From NCBI GenBank assembly GCA_902608305.1, contig CACLNK010000022.1:1-16607 (forward strand): a stretch of DNA of 16,607 nt, given 5' to 3'. The stretch is from an uncultured Pelagibacteraceae bacterium. Its GTDB lineage: Bacteria > Pseudomonadota > Alphaproteobacteria > Pelagibacterales > Pelagibacteraceae. The notes below the pieces were generated by a model, which searched no databases, was not told where the DNA came from, and saw only the letters and a list, made by a program, of their open reading frames with translations. How positions within the stretch are numbered: the stretch's first letter is position 1; every line of letters begins with the position of its first letter. The position numbers were made by a program, and so were the translations under genes. Of this stretch, positions 13,761 through 16,607 are shown in pieces.

Positions 13761-14713
13761 TGTCAGTTTTATTAATAGCAGAACACAACAATAAAGAATT
13801 AAGACCTTTTACTTTTAATGCTGTTACTGCAGCATCTAAAATTGACTCTGATCTTCACGTATTAGTAGCTGGACATAACTGTGCTGATGTTGCTAAAGCA
13901 GTTTCAGAAATATCATTAGTTAAAAAAGTTTTACAAGTAGAAGCTGAACATTATGAAAACTTTCTTCCAGAAAACTTTGCAACATTAGTAGTTAAAGTTT
14001 CTAAAAATTATTCACATATTATTAGTTCAGCAAATACATTTGGAAAAAATTTAATGCCAAGAGTATCAGCTCTTTTAAATATTTCACAAGTTAGCGATAT
14101 TATAAAAGTAATATCTCCTGATACATTTGTAAGACCAATTTACGCAGGTAATGCTTTTGCAACGGTAAAAAGCACTGATGAAAAAAAATGCATAACTATA
14201 AGACCAACATCTTTTGATGCAGCTCCAACTTCTGGAGGATCTGCAACGATAGAAAAAATTGACGGAACAGAGGCGTCTAATATTTCTAAGTTTATAAAAA
14301 GAGAAGAAGTCAAATCAGATAGACCAGAGCTTGGTACAGCAAGAATTGTTATATCGGGTGGTCGAGGTATGCAAAGTGGAGATAATTTCAAATTAATTAC
14401 TGCTATTGCAGATAAATTGAAAGCGGCAATTGGTGCATCAAGAGCAGCAGTTGATGCTGGTTACATAACAAATGACCATCAAGTTGGTCAAACTGGGAAA
14501 GTAGTTGTACCTGATTTATATATTGCAGTTGGAATTTCAGGAGCAATCCAACATCTTGCTGGAATGAAAGAAAGTAAAGTAATAGTTGCAATCAATAAAG
14601 ATGGTGAAGCTCCAATATTTAGTGTGGCTGATTATGGTCTAGAGGCAGACTTGTTTGAAGCACTTCCTCAATTCTTGGAAGAATTGAATAAATTAAATAC
14701 TATACAAAAATAA
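13760..14713 (+). CDS. etfA: Electron transfer flavoprotein alpha subunit
   Basis: The FAD-binding subunit (317 residues, normal) that pairs with EtfB. The N-terminal domain (about 1-185) covers the heterodimer interface. The C-terminal FAD domain has RIVISGGRGM at 195-204, GASRAAVDAG at 225-234, the VGQTG turn at 242-246 and the ETF-alpha signature IAVGISGAIQHLAGMK at 255-270, followed by IVAINKDGEAPIF. All flavin-contact positions expected for the family look intact. It overlaps etfB by one base. A 23-base gap with no clear promoter separates it from ETF-QO, so the three genes form one unit. Confidence 0.97.
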   Translation: MSVLLIAEHNNKELRPFTFNAVTAASKIDSDLHVLVAGHNCADVAKAVSEISLVKKVLQVEAEHYENFLPENFATLVVKVSKNYSHIISSANTFGKNLMPRVSALLNISQVSDIIKVISPDTFVRPIYAGNAFATVKSTDEKKCITIRPTSFDAAPTSGGSATIEKIDGTEASNISKFIKREEVKSDRPELGTARIVISGGRGMQSGDNFKLITAIADKLKAAIGASRAAVDAGYITNDHQVGQTGKVVVPDLYIAVGISGAIQHLAGMKESKVIVAINKDGEAPIFSVADYGLEADLFEALPQFLEELNKLNTIQK

Positions 14714-14736
14714 CAAATACTGTAAAAAAATAACAT

Positions 14737-16356
14737 ATGTCCAGAGAAGTAATGGAATATGATGTTGTAATTGTAGGAGGTGGCCCATCAGGTTTAGCTA
14801 CCGCAATTAAACTAAAACAGTTAGATGCAAATTTAAATGTTTGTTTGCTTGAAAAAGCTTCTGAGATTGGAGCTCATATTTTAAGTGGCAATGTATTTGA
14901 AACAAGAGCTCTAGATGAGCTTATTCCAAATTGGAAAGAATTAAACTCACCGATTAAAACAAAAGTTTCAAAGGAAAAATTCTTATTTTTAGGCAAAAAA
15001 AAATCATTAAGTTGGCCAACATGGTTACTGCCTTCTGTTCAAAAAAATCATAACAATTATATTATTAGTTTAGCAAATTTATGTAGATGGCTAGGAGAAC
15101 AAGCCGAAGCATTAGGTGTTGAAATTTTTCCAGGTTTTCCAGCGAGTGAAGTAATTTACGATGAAAATGGTGCCGTTAAAGGAATAGCAACACAAGATAT
15201 GGGCATTGATAAACAGGGAAATAAAAAAGATAGCTTTGAATCTGGCATGGAATTACATGCAAAAGTAACTGTTTTTGCGGAAGGCTGTAGAGGCCATTTA
15301 GGAAAACAGTTAATTAAAAAATTTGACTTAAATAAAGGTAAAGACCCTCAACAATATGGAATTGGCTTTAAAGAAATTTGGGAAATTAATGAAAAAAACC
15401 ATGAAAAAGGTCTAGTTATGCATACAGCAGGATGGCCTTTAGATAACAATACTTATGGTGGAAGTTTTATGTACCACGCTGAAAACAAGCAAGTTTTTTT
15501 AGGTTATGTAATCGGTTTAGATTATAAAAATCCATATCTTTCTCCTTTTGATGAATTTCAAAGATTTAAAACTCATCCTGCAATTAAAAAAATTATTGAA
15601 GGTGGAAAAAGAATTTCTTTTGGAGCAAGAGCTTTAATTGAAGGTGGATTACAAAGTTTGCCTAAAATGTTTATGCCAGGTGCATTATTAATTGGTTGTG
15701 ATGCTGGAACTTTAAATATGCCTAAAATTAAAGGATCACACACTGCCATGAAAAGTGGAATGATTGCAGCAGAAACAATTGTAGAGAATTTAAAAGATAA
15801 TAAAGATTTATCTATTTATGAAGATAAATTTAAAAAAAGTTGGGTTTATGAAGAGCTTTATAGAGCAAGAAATGTTAAACCAAGTTTTAATTGGGGTTTA
15901 ATTTTTGGAATTATATTTACAGGCATAGATCAAATTTTATTTAGAGGAAAATTACCTTTAACACTTAGACATAAACATGCTGATCATGAAACATTAAGAT
16001 CAGCAAGTGAAACAAAAAAAATTGATTATCCAAAACCAGATAATGTGATTACTTTTGATAAAACAAGTTCTGTATATTTAACTGGAACTAATCATACAGA
16101 CAATCAACCTGTTCACTTACAGCTTAAGGATCCAAATTTACCAATCAGTTATACTTTAGAAAAATTTGATGAACCTGCACAAAGATATTGTCCAGTGGGT
16201 GTTTATGAAGTTCAAATAGAAAATGATAAACCAAAATTTATAATCAATTCTCAAAACTGTATTCATTGTAAAACATGTGATATTAAGGAGCCATCACAAA
16301 ATATTAATTGGGTTACCCCAGAAGGTGGCGGTGGACCTAAATATGGAAATATGTAG
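14737..16356 (+). CDS. Electron transfer flavoprotein-ubiquinone oxidoreductase (ETF-QO)
   Basis: A 539-residue membrane-associated flavoprotein that takes electrons from reduced ETF and reduces ubiquinone. Seen: the FAD dinucleotide site DVVIVGGGPSGLATAIK (9-25, GGGPSG at 14-19), LLEKASEIGAHILSGNVFE at about 38-56, the GCDAGTLNMPKIKGSH FAD/quinone region in mid-protein, and a C-terminal ferredoxin domain whose four [4Fe-4S] ligands are Cys485, Cys508, Cys511 and Cys514 in RYCPVG and NCIHCKTC. The end PEGGGGPKYGNM is the family C-terminus. The length is as expected. The start could be Met1 or Met6; no Shine-Dalgarno helps to decide. It completes the route from the DMGDH-like enzyme to the respiratory chain. 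Its stop abuts the convergent DUF2237 gene with no spacer. Confidence 0.97.
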   Translation: MSREVMEYDVVIVGGGPSGLATAIKLKQLDANLNVCLLEKASEIGAHILSGNVFETRALDELIPNWKELNSPIKTKVSKEKFLFLGKKKSLSWPTWLLPSVQKNHNNYIISLANLCRWLGEQAEALGVEIFPGFPASEVIYDENGAVKGIATQDMGIDKQGNKKDSFESGMELHAKVTVFAEGCRGHLGKQLIKKFDLNKGKDPQQYGIGFKEIWEINEKNHEKGLVMHTAGWPLDNNTYGGSFMYHAENKQVFLGYVIGLDYKNPYLSPFDEFQRFKTHPAIKKIIEGGKRISFGARALIEGGLQSLPKMFMPGALLIGCDAGTLNMPKIKGSHTAMKSGMIAAETIVENLKDNKDLSIYEDKFKKSWVYEELYRARNVKPSFNWGLIFGIIFTGIDQILFRGKLPLTLRHKHADHETLRSASETKKIDYPKPDNVITFDKTSSVYLTGTNHTDNQPVHLQLKDPNLPISYTLEKFDEPAQRYCPVGVYEVQIENDKPKFIINSQNCIHCKTCDIKEPSQNINWVTPEGGGGPKYGNM

Positions 16357-16607
16357 TTAAGACAAATCGATTGCAAACTTTTTGAGCTGCTCGATTGGGA
16401 TTAATTTTAGAGTTTTTTCATGAGTTCTTTTTACATAGACTGAGCATGCTTTTCCAGCCTCTAATGATCTAGCAAAAGAACTTGCACAAACACACCAGTT
16501 ATCTCCATCTTTTAATCCAGGAAAACCATATTCTGGATGTGGTGTGATTAAATCATTACCGTCTTGTTTGCACCATTCTAAAAATTCATTATTTACTTTC
16601 GCACAAA
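16357..16607 (-). CDS. DUF2237 family protein (partial, N-terminus beyond the right edge)
   Basis: A minus-strand frame entering from the right edge and ending at a TAA directly next to the ETF-QO stop; 82 residues are visible. The phrases EWCKQDGNDLITPHPEYGFPG and LKDGDNWCVCASSF, then ARSLEAGKA and a closing HEKTLKLIPIEQL, match the conserved C-terminal two thirds of DUF2237 (PF09996), a family of about 120-125 residues of unknown function. The conserved WC-C motif is intact. About 40 residues should lie outside the window. No functional link to the ETF genes is apparent; it is simply convergent. Confidence 0.85.
   Translation of the reverse strand, partial: CAKVNNEFLEWCKQDGNDLITPHPEYGFPGLKDGDNWCVCASSFARSLEAGKACSVYVKRTHEKTLKLIPIEQLKKFAIDLS

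Noticed and set aside
16340..16400. Bidirectional terminator between ETF-QO and the convergent DUF2237 gene
   Set aside because: The two stop codons are adjacent with no spacer, and only a short CAATCGATTG-like palindrome-scale match appears nearby. No GC-rich stem with a T run was found.

Overview
The window looks like a fragment of a streamlined, AT-rich marine alphaproteobacterium of the SAR11 / Pelagibacter type. This is inferred from the strong A/T bias (roughly 30% GC by eye), Lys/Asn/Ile-rich proteins, near-zero intergenic space, many stop/start overlaps of the TAATG or ATGA kind, and the gene set. No rRNA, tRNA, CRISPR array, insertion sequence or phage gene was seen, and no stretch over 300 bases lacks a gene. 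The longest non-coding gap is about 93 bases (3978-4070).

Left block (1-3384): a possible gene tail, then an EamA/DMT-family permease (+). A minus-strand pair follows: a TauE/SafE-like permease and a homocysteine S-methyltransferase. Then come a moaB-type molybdopterin gene (+) and a small DUF1244 protein (-). These genes are packed head-to-head and tail-to-tail with almost no spacers.

Right block (3414-16356): a roughly 13-kb run of plus-strand genes. It begins with coxG (SRPBCC protein with a C-terminal membrane anchor), then the three subunits of a molybdenum hydroxylase in the order S-L-M. The large subunit carries the AYRGAGR active-site motif of 'form II' CoxL-like enzymes, not the AYxCSFR motif of true CO dehydrogenase, and S-L-M is also the form II gene order. 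Two XdhC-family maturation proteins follow, one for each half of the usual protein, with a 44-residue one-helix membrane protein between them. Next come a DUF4864-like membrane-anchored protein, a full-length dimethylglycine/sarcosine dehydrogenase-like flavoprotein (FAD domain plus GcvT-like folate domain), a secreted alpha/beta hydrolase of dienelactone-hydrolase type, and the complete electron-transfer flavoprotein chain: EtfB, EtfA and ETF-ubiquinone oxidoreductase. A minus-strand DUF2237 gene is cut by the right edge.

Working model (inference): two oxidative enzymes share one chromosomal run, a Mo hydroxylase of unknown substrate and a methylated-amine dehydrogenase. The dehydrogenase would pass electrons through EtfAB and ETF-QO to ubiquinone; CoxG may dock the Mo enzyme at the membrane. 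The most interesting parts are the uncharacterised form II Mo enzyme, its small membrane-protein neighbour, and the secreted hydrolase embedded between the dehydrogenase and its electron acceptors.
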